Shown: positions 27,478 through 36,817 of the stretch, in pieces
How the letters are laid out: the number at the start of each line of letters is the position of its first letter
Numbering within the stretch: position 1 is the first letter of the stretch
Assembly: GCA_003152165.1 (NCBI GenBank)
Contig: PLZO01000087.1
Span: 1 to 43,018, forward strand
Source of the DNA: Chloroflexota bacterium
GTDB taxonomy: Bacteria; Chloroflexota; Limnocylindria; Limnocylindrales; CSP1-4
DNA: 43,018 nt
Direction of reading: 5' to 3'
The notes under the pieces: model-generated
The model's database searches: none
What the model was told of the DNA's origin: nothing
The model's input: the letters and a program-made list of their open reading frames with translations, nothing else
Made by a program: the position numbers and the translations under genes

Positions 27478-27992
27478 CCCACGAACACGCGGCCCTGGCG
27501 ACCGATCTGCCGGGGCTGGCCGCCGATCACCCCTACCTGACCGAGCTCGACGCCGAGCGCCACGGCTGGTACGAGCTGGCCGAGCTGGTCCGGGCGTTGA
27601 CGCCCGAGGAGTGCCTGGCGCCCGGCTACTACCGTGATCCCGACTGGACGGTGCGCGACGTTGTAGCCCACCTCGGGACCTGGCTCGCCGAGGCGCAGGT
27701 CCAGTTCCAGCGCATGCGCGCGGGCACCTACGAGGGCCACGACATCGACATCGACGCGCTCAACGCGGTCTTTGCCGCGGCCATGGGCGATCAGCCCTGG
27801 AGCGTCGTGTGGGTCCAGGCCAATTCCGCTCGATCGATGCTGGTCCAGGACTGGTACGAGTTGCAGCACCCCACGGACGAGGCTGCATGGTGGATCCGCA
27901 AGTCGGGCGTCGATCACTACGCCGAGCACCTCGAGCGCCTGCGCGAGTGGGTCGCCGAGCTGACTCGCCGGCGGGAGGCCCCCACAGGCTAG
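27474..27992 (+). CDS. DinB-like/maleylpyruvate-isomerase-N-terminal-like metal-binding fold protein
   Basis: YELAELVRALTPEECLAPGYYRDPDWTVRDVVAHLGTWLAEA ... GVDHYAEHLERLREWV; overlaps the rhodanese gene by 4 nt (ATGA). Confidence 0.7.
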   Translation: MTHEHAALATDLPGLAADHPYLTELDAERHGWYELAELVRALTPEECLAPGYYRDPDWTVRDVVAHLGTWLAEAQVQFQRMRAGTYEGHDIDIDALNAVFAAAMGDQPWSVVWVQANSARSMLVQDWYELQHPTDEAAWWIRKSGVDHYAEHLERLREWVAELTRRREAPTG

Positions 27993-27999
27993 TCCCGCG

Positions 28000-28287
28000 T
28001 CAGCGCCACGAACGCTGGTCGCGCCGGCGATTGCCGAAGACGCCGCCGCCATACGTGCCCGCGTCGATCAGCACCGCGACCACGATCACGATCGGTGCCA
28101 GCCCGCCCAGCCCAGTTGGAGCGAAGTAGACGTAGGCCAGCGTGGTCCAGGGCAGGAACACGAAGCCGAGCACCGGCACGATCAGGTTGTCGAAGACGGC
28201 ACTCCAACGAGCCGTGTCAAGCAACCACCACAGGACGATGACGAGCCGGGGACTGATGATCGCGGCGATCGCCGCCAGGCAGCACAC
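28000..28287 (-). CDS. Small multi-TM membrane protein
   Basis: IISPRLVIVLWWLLDTARWSAVFDNLIVPVLGFVFLPWTTLAYVYFAPTGLGGLAPIVIVVAVLIDAGTYGGGVFGNRRR. Confidence 0.6.
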   Translation of the reverse strand: MCCLAAIAAIISPRLVIVLWWLLDTARWSAVFDNLIVPVLGFVFLPWTTLAYVYFAPTGLGGLAPIVIVVAVLIDAGTYGGGVFGNRRRDQRSWR

Positions 28288-28302
28288 CAGACGACGCTCG
28301 AG

Positions 28303-29577
28303 CTAGGAGCCGGCCAGGCTGCGCAGGGCGACGGCGACGTAGGTCGCGACCCCAATCGCCATCGCCGGCTCATCGAAGATCACCTTGTTCGAATGGTTCG
28401 CCGGGGCGGTCGCCGGATCCTCGTTGGCCGGCCGCGCGCCGACGAAGGCCATCGCGCCGGGAACCTTCTGGAGCACGTACGAAAAGTCCTCGGCGCCCAT
28501 TACCGGCTCGATCGAGCCCGGCACTCGCTCCTCGCCGAGCAGCTCGACGGCCGTCGCCCGGACCATCTCCGAAAAGGTCGGATCGTTCGTGGTCACGGGG
28601 TAGCCTGCAATCACCTCGATCTCGACCGTGGCTCCGTAAGCGCTCGCGATCCCCTCGGCGAGCCGCCGAATCCCGTCGTGGACGAGCGTCCGGGTCTTCT
28701 CCGAGAACGTCCGGATCGTGCCGTCCAGGAAGGCCGACTCGGGGATGATGTTGTTGGTCGTGCCCGCCGTCAGGTGGGCGATCGTGATCACGGCCGGGTC
28801 GAATACGTCGACCTGGCGGGTGACCATCGTCTGGAGCGCGATCACGATCTCGGCGGCGATCGTGATCGGGTCGAGGGCGGCGGATGGCTGCGAGGCGTGA
28901 CCGCCCCGGCCACGGACCTCGACCTTGAGGAAGTCCGCGGCGGCCATCATCGGGCCCGGCCGGATGTTAATCGTGCCCGTTGGGTACTCGGTCGAGATGT
29001 GCAAGGCGAAGGCGCCCTTTGGCCCGGGCGTGCCGGCGGCGTCGAGGAGGCCCTCCTCGAGCATCACCCGCGCGCCGTGAAAGCCCTCCTCACCGGGCTG
29101 GAACATCAGCAGGACCCGACCGGAGAAGCTCGCCCGACGCTCGACGAGCAGGCGCGCCGCCCCGAGCAGCATCGCCACGTGGGTATCGTGGCCACAGGCG
29201 TGCATCACGCCGTCCGTCTCCGAGCTGAAATCGAGGCCCGTGTCCTCGGTCAGGGGCAGGGCGTCCATGTCGCCCCGGAGCAGGACGGTCGAAGTCGCGG
29301 CCGCTCGGCTGGTTCCTGGGCTGGCTGGGCCGGTGCCGGGGACAGTGCCGGAGGTGGGGCCGGTGCCCTCGATGACCGCGACGACAGACGTGGTTGCCTG
29401 ACCAAGGTGGGCCTTCAGCCCGAGCTTCTCGAGCTCCTCAACGATCAGCGCCTGGGTGCCCGGGAGCGTGAGCCCCATCTCGGGCCGTCGATGGAGTCGG
29501 CGGCGGATGGCCACGATCTCAGGCAGGAGGGTTTCGGCGGACCGCACGAGCGACTTGATCTCGGGTGTCGTCATCAT
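28303..29577 (-). CDS. M20 family metallopeptidase/amidohydrolase
   Basis: RRRLHRRPEMGL, VLLRGDMDALPLTEDTGLDFSSETDGVMHACGHDTHVAMLLGAARLL, FQPGEEGFHGARVMLEEG, PVMGAEDFSYVLQKVPGAMAFVGA. Confidence 0.95.
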   Translation of the reverse strand: MMTTPEIKSLVRSAETLLPEIVAIRRRLHRRPEMGLTLPGTQALIVEELEKLGLKAHLGQATTSVVAVIEGTGPTSGTVPGTGPASPGTSRAAATSTVLLRGDMDALPLTEDTGLDFSSETDGVMHACGHDTHVAMLLGAARLLVERRASFSGRVLLMFQPGEEGFHGARVMLEEGLLDAAGTPGPKGAFALHISTEYPTGTINIRPGPMMAAADFLKVEVRGRGGHASQPSAALDPITIAAEIVIALQTMVTRQVDVFDPAVITIAHLTAGTTNNIIPESAFLDGTIRTFSEKTRTLVHDGIRRLAEGIASAYGATVEIEVIAGYPVTTNDPTFSEMVRATAVELLGEERVPGSIEPVMGAEDFSYVLQKVPGAMAFVGARPANEDPATAPANHSNKVIFDEPAMAIGVATYVAVALRSLAGS

Positions 29578-30105
29578 CACAGGATGGCACGATCCGGCGG
29601 GCCGCGGTCGGTCCGTCGATCCGCGGCGAGGCCCGGCGGGGCCCCGGCGTGCGCAGCGACGAATATTCCGGGCCCGGCGGGGCCAAGACCCCGATGCCAT
29701 CGACCGCCGCCCACGCGATCGTGTGTACTCCGTGCATCAAATCGGTAGATTAGGCTCGAGACGGGCATTTGGGACCTGATCTGACTTCACTGAAGGCGTC
29801 GACTACGGAGGATTCCTCCCGAGCCAAGCTCGTTCGGGATAGCGCGGCAGATCCGGACCCAGGCGGATGCACTCAGGAGATCAAATCGGCCGTTCTGGGC
29901 CCACTGCCTCGCGCCCCAAGCCATGAACGGACCGAGATCGACCAGTTGCGGCGGGCCGTGCCTCGTCGGACCGAGCCGGCCCCCAGCCCGAGGCGGCGCC
30001 TCGACAGCCATGGCCACCATCGCGGTACGGCCCCCTGCCCGAACCAGCACCCGGCCCGAACCGGCACCGACAACCACGGTTCGCGGCGTGTCACCGCCAC
30101 GGAAC

Positions 30106-31179
30106 CTAGCGGGTCAAGGTGACCTTGCTCAGGCCGGAGGGTGCGTCCGGACTCAGACCGAGCAGAACAGCGACGGCCTCGGCCAGCAGTTGGCCGGGCA
30201 GGATCAGGGCGAGCGGCGTGAGGCATTCCGGCAACTCCGCCAAGGCCGTGATTGCCAAGGCGTCAGGGGCGCCGGCCACTTCCAAGCCGCCAACGGTCCA
30301 CGCTCGAGCGCCGAGCGACCGGGCCCGGTCTGCTGCGGGGTCGATCGCCGCGCCCATCGGCCCATCCGGGCGGAAGACGAGGGTCGGGACGCCGGCGCTG
30401 GCGAGGGCGATCGGCCCATGCTCAAGGTCGGCACTCGAGTAGCCCTCGGCGAAGATTCGGCCGGTCTCCTTGAGCTTGAGGGCGGTCTCGAGGGCCGTGG
30501 CCAGGTTGAAGCCGCGCGAGACGACGAGCGCGCGACCGGCGACAGCCACCGCCTCGACGAGCTCGAGCCCACAGCCGTCACCCGCTCCACCCGCTCCAGC
30601 AAACCATGCCGAGGCGGCCGCGAGGGTCCGGTCCAGGGCGTCCGGGACCCGCCGCAGGGCGGCGGCCAGGTCCGAGTCCGGCACGAGCGCGGCCACGATC
30701 CCGGCCAGGGCGGCCAGCTCCGCGACGTAGCTCTTGGTGGCCGCGACTGCCCGTTCCTCGCCGGCGCGGCAGGGCACGGTGTAGGCAGCCGCGAGCTCGA
30801 GCGGCGATCCGGCCACGTTCGTCACGGCCACGGTCAGGGCCCCACCTCGACGGGCCGCCTCGACGACCGCCACGAGATCCGGGCTGCGCCCCGACTGCGA
30901 CACGGCCAAGACCAGCCCGCCGGTCCAATCGGTCGGCGCTCGATAGACGGTCGTCACCGACGGCGATGCGAGGGCGACCGGCCAGCCGAGCTGGGTCTCG
31001 ATCAGGTAACGGGCGAAGACTGCGGCATGGTCCGACGTGCCCCGGGCGACGACCGAGACCCATCGCGGTCGGGTCCGTCGGACGGCGTCAGCCACCGTGC
31101 CGAGCGCCGGCCCGCTGGCCTCGAGCTGCTCCCGGACCAGCTGGGGGCTCTGCCGGATCTCCTCGGCCATGACGGTCAT
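30106..31179 (-). CDS. SIS-domain protein (GlmS C-terminal/AgaS-like sugar isomerase)
   Basis: VVARGTSDHAAVFARYLIETQLG, VLAVSQSGRSPDLVAVVEAARRGGALTVAVTN, RAVAATKSYVAEL, FAEGYSSADLEHGPIALAS. Confidence 0.9.
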   Translation of the reverse strand: MTVMAEEIRQSPQLVREQLEASGPALGTVADAVRRTRPRWVSVVARGTSDHAAVFARYLIETQLGWPVALASPSVTTVYRAPTDWTGGLVLAVSQSGRSPDLVAVVEAARRGGALTVAVTNVAGSPLELAAAYTVPCRAGEERAVAATKSYVAELAALAGIVAALVPDSDLAAALRRVPDALDRTLAAASAWFAGAGGAGDGCGLELVEAVAVAGRALVVSRGFNLATALETALKLKETGRIFAEGYSSADLEHGPIALASAGVPTLVFRPDGPMGAAIDPAADRARSLGARAWTVGGLEVAGAPDALAITALAELPECLTPLALILPGQLLAEAVAVLLGLSPDAPSGLSKVTLTR

Positions 31180-31925
31180 GCTTCGGTCCCCCTCGTCGCC
31201 AACTTGACGAGGGTCGGGACCTCGTCAGTCGTCCAGGCCCGCTCGCGGACGAGCTCGACCAGTTCGAGCTGCCGGTCGATCGCCTCGCCGAGCGCAAGGA
31301 TCACCTCGTCAGGGCGTCCCGGCGGCCCGTCGGAAGAGGTCCGGAGCACCATCCGAATGGTCGCCCGCGCGACGGCCGGCTCACGATCCAGCCCCGGCCG
31401 GGCGCGCCCGCAGCCATCAACCTCCAGCTGGAGGATCAGCGGCCGGAGGTCATAGGTAATGCGTCGCTCGGTGCCAGTCGCTCGACTTCGCTCGAGCCGA
31501 TCAGCCGCCAGCAAACCGCGGCTGGCCGCCGCCAGTTCAACCGGCGCTGCTCCGGCTAACGTCGCCCGATGGCTCATGGCGCCGAGCATAGCGGTGATCG
31601 CGGGCGCACCGAGCCAGACGTCGTACAGCTCGACGACCTCGAAGCCGGCCGGCAGGGCTGCCTCGAGCGCGGCCCGCAGGCGCCACAGCGACCACCGTTC
31701 GCTCAGGATCAGGTCGGCCAGGTCGTGCTCGGCGGCTCGTCCCGGCGGGAGCGGCGCGGCAAACGTCAGGCGCGGCCGAGGGGTGGCGGCGGCGCTCATC
31801 ACGACCGGGATCCGGGCGGCGGTGAGGCCGGCTGCCCAGGCCCGGGTGATCTCCGGCGGGCCGAGGTCGAGCGCCGGCGAGCCACGCCGGAAGGCGATGC
31901 GCCAGCGCTGGACTGGTTCGACCAT
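31176..31925 (-). CDS. DUF2344 (TIGR03936-type radical-SAM-associated) protein
   Basis: QRWRIAFRRGSPALDLGPPEITRAWAAGLTAARIPVVMSAAATPRPRLTFAAPLPPG...AALPAGFEVVELYDVWLGAPAI. Confidence 0.75.
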   Translation of the reverse strand: MVEPVQRWRIAFRRGSPALDLGPPEITRAWAAGLTAARIPVVMSAAATPRPRLTFAAPLPPGRAAEHDLADLILSERWSLWRLRAALEAALPAGFEVVELYDVWLGAPAITAMLGAMSHRATLAGAAPVELAAASRGLLAADRLERSRATGTERRITYDLRPLILQLEVDGCGRARPGLDREPAVARATIRMVLRTSSDGPPGRPDEVILALGEAIDRQLELVELVRERAWTTDEVPTLVKLATRGTEA

Positions 31926-31944
31926 CCTGCTAGTCTGGCTGTCC

Positions 31945-32598
31945 GTGAGACCCACCGCTCAGCCTGACCTGTACAAGCTCCTCCAGGTCGACTCCGAGGC
32001 CGATCCTGAGGTGATCCAGGCCGCCTACCGCCGGCTCGCCCAGAAGTTCCACCCCGATCTCGCGCCGGGCGCGGAGGCGGCCGATCGGATGGTCGCGATC
32101 AACGGCGCATGGGAGGTCCTCGGCGACCCGGTCAGGCGCGCGGAGTACGACCGGCAGCGGGCCCAGGAGCGCACAGCGGCCGAGCCCGCTGTGAACGCGC
32201 CGGCACCGTCGACGGCGCCCTCGGTTCCACGTCCCGGCGCTCGCCGCCCCGCCAGCGCCGCCGGAATGCAAGCGCCGGAACCGATCAGCAGCAACTGGAC
32301 GTCCGGCCGCTCGAACGTCGGCGGAGGCTACGACGAGCGGTCGATGCGCCGGCCCGACGGCGAAGGCGCGGCCGGCCCACCTCCCGGCCACCCGTCGGGC
32401 AGCGTCGTGGGCTTCGGTCGATATGCCGGCTGGTCGCTCGGCGAGATCGGCCGCAGGGATCTCGAATACCTCGAATGGCTCGATCGAATGACGATCGGCC
32501 GCCCCTATCGGGACGAGATCGACGCGATCCTGCGCCGGACCGGACGCCGCCGATCGGCCGCCCGCGACGACCGACCGGGACTGTTCCGGCGGCGGTAG
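31945..32598 (+). CDS. J-domain protein with DUF3820-like C-terminal domain
   Basis: DLYKLLQVDSEADPEVIQAAYRRLAQKFHPDLAPG (HPD) ... VVGFGRYAGWSLGEIGRRDLEYLEWLDRMTIGRPYRDEIDAIL. Confidence 0.85.
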   Translation: MRPTAQPDLYKLLQVDSEADPEVIQAAYRRLAQKFHPDLAPGAEAADRMVAINGAWEVLGDPVRRAEYDRQRAQERTAAEPAVNAPAPSTAPSVPRPGARRPASAAGMQAPEPISSNWTSGRSNVGGGYDERSMRRPDGEGAAGPPPGHPSGSVVGFGRYAGWSLGEIGRRDLEYLEWLDRMTIGRPYRDEIDAILRRTGRRRSAARDDRPGLFRRR

Positions 32599-32628
32599 CG
32601 ACCGGCTCCTTCGACTAGCTCGCGACGA

Positions 32629-32650
32629 GCTCGTGACTAGCTCGTGACTA
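32629..32650. repeat. 2 x 11-bp tandem repeat (gctcgtgacta) at the 3' end of the antiporter gene
   Basis: Direct reading; an additional half copy lies at ~32613. Confidence 0.8.
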
Positions 32651-33623
32651 GCACCGCGACGAAGAGCAAGTAGGCGACGATGATCGCCGAGCCGCTTCGA
32701 CGGTTCAGCCCCTTGGCCTGCAGGGCCAGGGCGACGGCCAATGCCGTGAGCCCGAGGTAGAACAACGCCACGAAGCCCGCGTCCTGGGAGGGAGCGCCGA
32801 GGCCCAGGATCGCGGCCGGGATCGTCAGCCCGACAATCACGTTGATCGCGTTACTGTTGAAAGCCGTGCTCAGCATCGCGGCGCCCCGACCCTTCGACGC
32901 GAGGTAGATCGCGGCTACGGCATTGGGCAGGCTGGTCACAGCGGCGAGGATCACGCCGCCGATCAGGATCGGGGCCAACCCGGCCGCGGAGCCGAGGCTC
33001 GAGCCCGTCTCCTCCATCACCACGCTCGCGCCAACGACGGTCACGAGCGCAACGGCGACGAGCACGCCATCCCGCCAGTCCCCACGCTGGGGCCGGATCG
33101 CGATCGCCAGCTCGGACTCTTCCTCGTCGAGCGCCCGGGCCAGCCAGCCCGACAGTCGTCCAGGCAGGCTCAGTATCGGGCGCACGGTCGGCCGCAACGC
33201 GCTGTATGCCACGTACGGCAGGAAGGCCAGCAGGCCGAGGACCAGGCCCAGGCCGGGGCCGATCGCGCCGGCGACCACCGCGACCGCGATCAGCGCGAGC
33301 AGGATCGCCAGGGCGCCTTCGAGGATGATCGACCGTCGATGGAGCCCGATCCGCCCGGCGATCAGCGTGCTGAGCCCGAGCAGCGCAGCCAGGTTGAAGA
33401 CGTTCGAGCCGAGCGTGACTCCGATCCCGATCGTGCCGTGTCCGCCCGAGATCGCAGTGATCGACGAGGTGATCTCGGGCCCGTCCGCGGCCAGCGCGGC
33501 AGCGAGTCCGAGGAGCGCCTCGGATGCGCCGACTCGCTCCCCGACCCGTTCGAGCCGCGCGACGAGCACGACGCTGCCGGTGAGGCTGACAGCCGCGCTG
33601 AGCAGGAAGATCACGATCTGCAC
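32637..33623 (-). CDS. Sodium/calcium exchanger (CaCA) family membrane protein
   Basis: GTG 33623; EALLGLAAALAADGPEITSSITAISGGHGTIGIGVTLGSNVFNLAALLGLSTLI and second half-repeat SLPNAVAAIYLASKGRGAAMLSTAFNSNAINVIVGLTIPA (alpha-repeats). Confidence 0.88.
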   Translation of the reverse strand: MQIVIFLLSAAVSLTGSVVLVARLERVGERVGASEALLGLAAALAADGPEITSSITAISGGHGTIGIGVTLGSNVFNLAALLGLSTLIAGRIGLHRRSIILEGALAILLALIAVAVVAGAIGPGLGLVLGLLAFLPYVAYSALRPTVRPILSLPGRLSGWLARALDEEESELAIAIRPQRGDWRDGVLVAVALVTVVGASVVMEETGSSLGSAAGLAPILIGGVILAAVTSLPNAVAAIYLASKGRGAAMLSTAFNSNAINVIVGLTIPAAILGLGAPSQDAGFVALFYLGLTALAVALALQAKGLNRRSGSAIIVAYLLFVAVLVTS

Positions 33624-33709
33624 AGGCCATTCTGTGCGCGCCGGGCCGGCCCTGGGAGGAGCTGCGGGCACCCTCCGGGCTCGAGGTCAGCCGGGAATCG
33701 GGCGCCGAA

Positions 33710-34870
33710 TCACCACTCCGCCCGGGATTGCCGGATGTTGATGCTCTGGAGAATCCCCAATCCGATCGCCAGGCTGATCAATGAGGCTCCGCCACGGGTG
33801 ATGAACGGCAGTGGGATCCCGGTGATCGGCAGAAGCCCGATCACCATCCCCACGTTGACGATCAGCTGGAACAGCAGCATCGAGCCGATCCCCGCCGCGA
33901 AGATCGTGCCGAACCGGTCCTGCGATCGGTAACCGGACATCAGCACGCGCCAGAGCAGGACGACGAATAGGACGAAGACGAGCGCGGCGCCGATGAAGCC
34001 AAGCTCCTCGGCCAGTCGGGCGAACGCAAAGTCGGTGTCACCCACTGGCAGGAAGGCGAGGGCGTCCTGGGTGCCATTCGTAAGGCCCTTGCCGAACAGG
34101 CCACCCGAGCCAACGGCGATCTGCGACTGGAGGAGCTGGTAGCCCGAGCCCTGCGGGTCGCCGGCCGGGTTGAGGAAGCTCAACAGGCGCTGCTTCTGGT
34201 AGTCGCGCAGGATGTAGGTCCAGGCAATAGGGATGAGCGCGATCACGAGCCCCGCCAGCGCGCCGAGCCATTTCATGCTGGCCCCCGACAGGAAGAGCAT
34301 CCCGGCCAGGATCCCAGCCAGGACCAGCGACGTCCCCAGGTCCGGCTGGAGCATCACCAAGACCCATGTCGGGATCATCAGGATACAGGCGCCCAGGATC
34401 ACCCGGAGGGAGCCGAGCCGATCGTGGCGCTCGGCCAGGTAGTTGGCCAGGACCACGATCATCAGGATCTTGGCGAGCTCGCTGAACTGGAACTGGAGCG
34501 GCCCGATCGCGATCCAGCGAGCGGCGCCGCCGATGCCGGTGCCAACCACCAGGCTCAGCCCGAGCAGGCCGAGGTTCACGAAGTAGATCGGCCAGGCAAA
34601 CGTTTTGAGCCACTTGTAGTCGAAGACCGTCGCGGCGATGAAGACGATGGCGGCGATCCCGGACCACAGCAACCCGCGCAGGAAGTTCGAGCTCGGATCG
34701 AGCGGATTCGCCCCGGTCACGACGGTGCTGCTGTACGACATCGCCAGGCCCAGCCCGGCCAGGAGCAGGGCATAGATCGTCAGCTGGAGGTCGTAGGCGC
34801 GCCAGTAAGCCCCGACTGACCCGCTCGCCCAGTCCTGGACCTTGGCCGGCTCAGCCTTGAGCACGCCCAT
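33710..34870 (-). CDS. rodA: FtsW/RodA/SpoVE family peptidoglycan polymerase
   Basis: ARWIAIGPLQFQFSELAKILMIVVLANYLAE, MLQPDLGTSLVLAGILAGMLF, GSGGLFGKGLTNGTQDALAFLPVGDTDFAFARLAEELGFIGA, GIPLPFITRGGASL. Confidence 0.95.
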   Translation of the reverse strand: MGVLKAEPAKVQDWASGSVGAYWRAYDLQLTIYALLLAGLGLAMSYSSTVVTGANPLDPSSNFLRGLLWSGIAAIVFIAATVFDYKWLKTFAWPIYFVNLGLLGLSLVVGTGIGGAARWIAIGPLQFQFSELAKILMIVVLANYLAERHDRLGSLRVILGACILMIPTWVLVMLQPDLGTSLVLAGILAGMLFLSGASMKWLGALAGLVIALIPIAWTYILRDYQKQRLLSFLNPAGDPQGSGYQLLQSQIAVGSGGLFGKGLTNGTQDALAFLPVGDTDFAFARLAEELGFIGAALVFVLFVVLLWRVLMSGYRSQDRFGTIFAAGIGSMLLFQLIVNVGMVIGLLPITGIPLPFITRGGASLISLAIGLGILQSINIRQSRAEW

Positions 34871-34918
34871 CAGCGGCGGCCGCCGGTCACGCGTCGGGCC
34901 TCGGCGGGCGACCGGCCA

Positions 34919-36817
34919 TCAATTGCCACCACGGTAGAAGTTGCCAATCTGCATCAGGTTGAACAGGCGCAGGTCGTGCTTGATGCCAAAGTGGATCTGG
35001 AGGAAGTACTTGATCATCTCGGTTGCCGAGTTCCCGACGGTGTTGGCGTCCTCGTTGAAGCCGACCACGGCGAGCTGCGAATCGGGCTTGGAAACGTCGC
35101 CGTGGAGCGGCACGAAGGCGACGAACCAGTTGTGGTAGGGCAGGAGGCCCTTGGCGTCACGCACGCCGAATTCGGCCGTGCCGGTCTTGCCGGCCACCAC
35201 GAACGGCTCGTTGACCAGGTTGTAAGTGTGCTGGCTGGTGACCACCTGGCGGGCGGCCACGCGCATCGTCGTCAAGACACTGGCCGGTACCGCGATCTTG
35301 TGCAGGACGATCGGGGTGAACGGCCGGACGATATTGCCGTCGGGCCCGGTGATCTCGCGCACGACCTGGGGCTGGTAGAGCGTGCCGCCGTTGGCGAGTG
35401 CCGCGTAGGCGTTGAGGAGCTGGAGCGGGGTGGAGGTGTCAAAGCCCTGGCCGATTCCCGCCTGGACGAGCTCACCGGGCAGGATCGCCTGGCCGAAGGT
35501 GGCCTGCTTCCACTGGTCGTCGGGGACGATCCCGGCCACTTCGCCGGGAAGGTCGATTTTGGTCGGCGCACCGAACCCGAACTGGTGGGCCCAGTAGGCC
35601 AGTCGCTGGATTCCGAGCATCTCGGCAACCTGGTAGAAGAAGGTGTCGCTAGAGTCGGCAAAGCCACCCAGGATGTTGAGCGGGCCGAAGCCCATCTTGT
35701 TCCAGTCCCAGAACCTGTCCGCCCCGATCTGGATATAGGGATGGGTCTGGATGAGGGTGGTCGGGGTCAGTTTCTTGTCGGTCAGCGCGCCCGAGCCGGT
35801 GACCAGCTTGTACGTGGAGCCTTCCGGGAACTGCAGGCTGATCGCATGGTTGAGAAGAGGCTTGTCGGGGTTCTTCAGGAGCGCCTGAAATTGGGCATTG
35901 GTGATCCCCTGGGCGAAATCGTTGTCGTTGTACGTGGGCGTGCTGACCATCGCCAGGATCTCGCCGGTCTGCGGATTCATCGCGATGAGGACCGCCGACT
36001 TCAGCTTGGCCGCCTTCATCGCCCAGGCGACGGCGGTCTGGGCCTGCTGCTGCATCTTCGTATCGATCGTCAGCGTCAACGAATCCCCGGCGACCGGCTG
36101 GCGATCGGTCGAGAGGACCTGGATCTGCCGGCCGGTGGCATCGCGCTGGATCGTCTCCGTGCCGTAGGTGCCGCGGAGCTGGGTCTCGTACTGCTCCTCC
36201 ACGCCGGCTAGCCCGATGAGGTCGTCAGGCTGGTAACCCAGGGGCGTGAGCTGCTTCAGCGTGGCAGCATCGATCGCTCCGGTGTAGCCGAGCACCTCGC
36301 TCATGAGCGGCCCGTTGGTGTAATGGCGCAGAGCATCGACCGAGACCTCCACGCCGGGCAGGTCGAGATGCTCCTCGGCGATCAGGTTGGCCGTGGCGAC
36401 CGGCACGGCCTGGGCGATCCGGACGAGGTCGAAGGTCGAGCCGGGGTTGCCGTCGATCGCGGCGTTGATGTCGGCCGGATCCATCTTCAACAGCGAGGCC
36501 AGCTGGGCAACGACGGTAGCCCGCTGCGAGAACGGCAGGTCCGACGGCCGGATCTCCACCGTGTAGCTCGGAAGGTTGGCCACGAGGAGGAGCCCGTTGC
36601 GGTCGTAGATCAGGCCGCGGGTGGAGGGGATCGCCTGCTGGAACGTGCTGTTGCTGGTGGCCAGTTGCTGGTAGGTCTGGCCGCTGACCAGCTGGAGGTA
36701 GACCATCCGGGCAGTCAGCCCGCCGATCGCTAGGAGGGCGGCGATCCCGAAGGCAATGAACCGGATGAGCTGGCGCTCGCGCCCGGGCCGCTCATCGACA
36801 AGGCCGGCGGCTACCAC
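34919..36817 (-). CDS. mrdA: Penicillin-binding protein 2
   Basis: STRGLIYDRNGLLLVANLPSYTVEI, FPEGSTYKLVTGSGAL (SxxK), VAGKTGTAEFG (KTG). Confidence 0.95.
   Translation of the reverse strand: MVAAGLVDERPGRERQLIRFIAFGIAALLAIGGLTARMVYLQLVSGQTYQQLATSNSTFQQAIPSTRGLIYDRNGLLLVANLPSYTVEIRPSDLPFSQRATVVAQLASLLKMDPADINAAIDGNPGSTFDLVRIAQAVPVATANLIAEEHLDLPGVEVSVDALRHYTNGPLMSEVLGYTGAIDAATLKQLTPLGYQPDDLIGLAGVEEQYETQLRGTYGTETIQRDATGRQIQVLSTDRQPVAGDSLTLTIDTKMQQQAQTAVAWAMKAAKLKSAVLIAMNPQTGEILAMVSTPTYNDNDFAQGITNAQFQALLKNPDKPLLNHAISLQFPEGSTYKLVTGSGALTDKKLTPTTLIQTHPYIQIGADRFWDWNKMGFGPLNILGGFADSSDTFFYQVAEMLGIQRLAYWAHQFGFGAPTKIDLPGEVAGIVPDDQWKQATFGQAILPGELVQAGIGQGFDTSTPLQLLNAYAALANGGTLYQPQVVREITGPDGNIVRPFTPIVLHKIAVPASVLTTMRVAARQVVTSQHTYNLVNEPFVVAGKTGTAEFGVRDAKGLLPYHNWFVAFVPLHGDVSKPDSQLAVVGFNEDANTVGNSATEMIKYFLQIHFGIKHDLRLFNLMQIGNFYRGGN

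Noticed and set aside
28393-29748. 451-aa plus-strand ORF
   Set aside because: Antisense to the M20 peptidase gene.
29923-31455. 510-aa plus-strand ORF
   Set aside because: Antisense to the SIS and DUF2344 genes; composition artefact of high GC.
34976-36211. 411-aa plus-strand ORF
   Set aside because: Antisense to mrdA, which has unambiguous PBP motifs.
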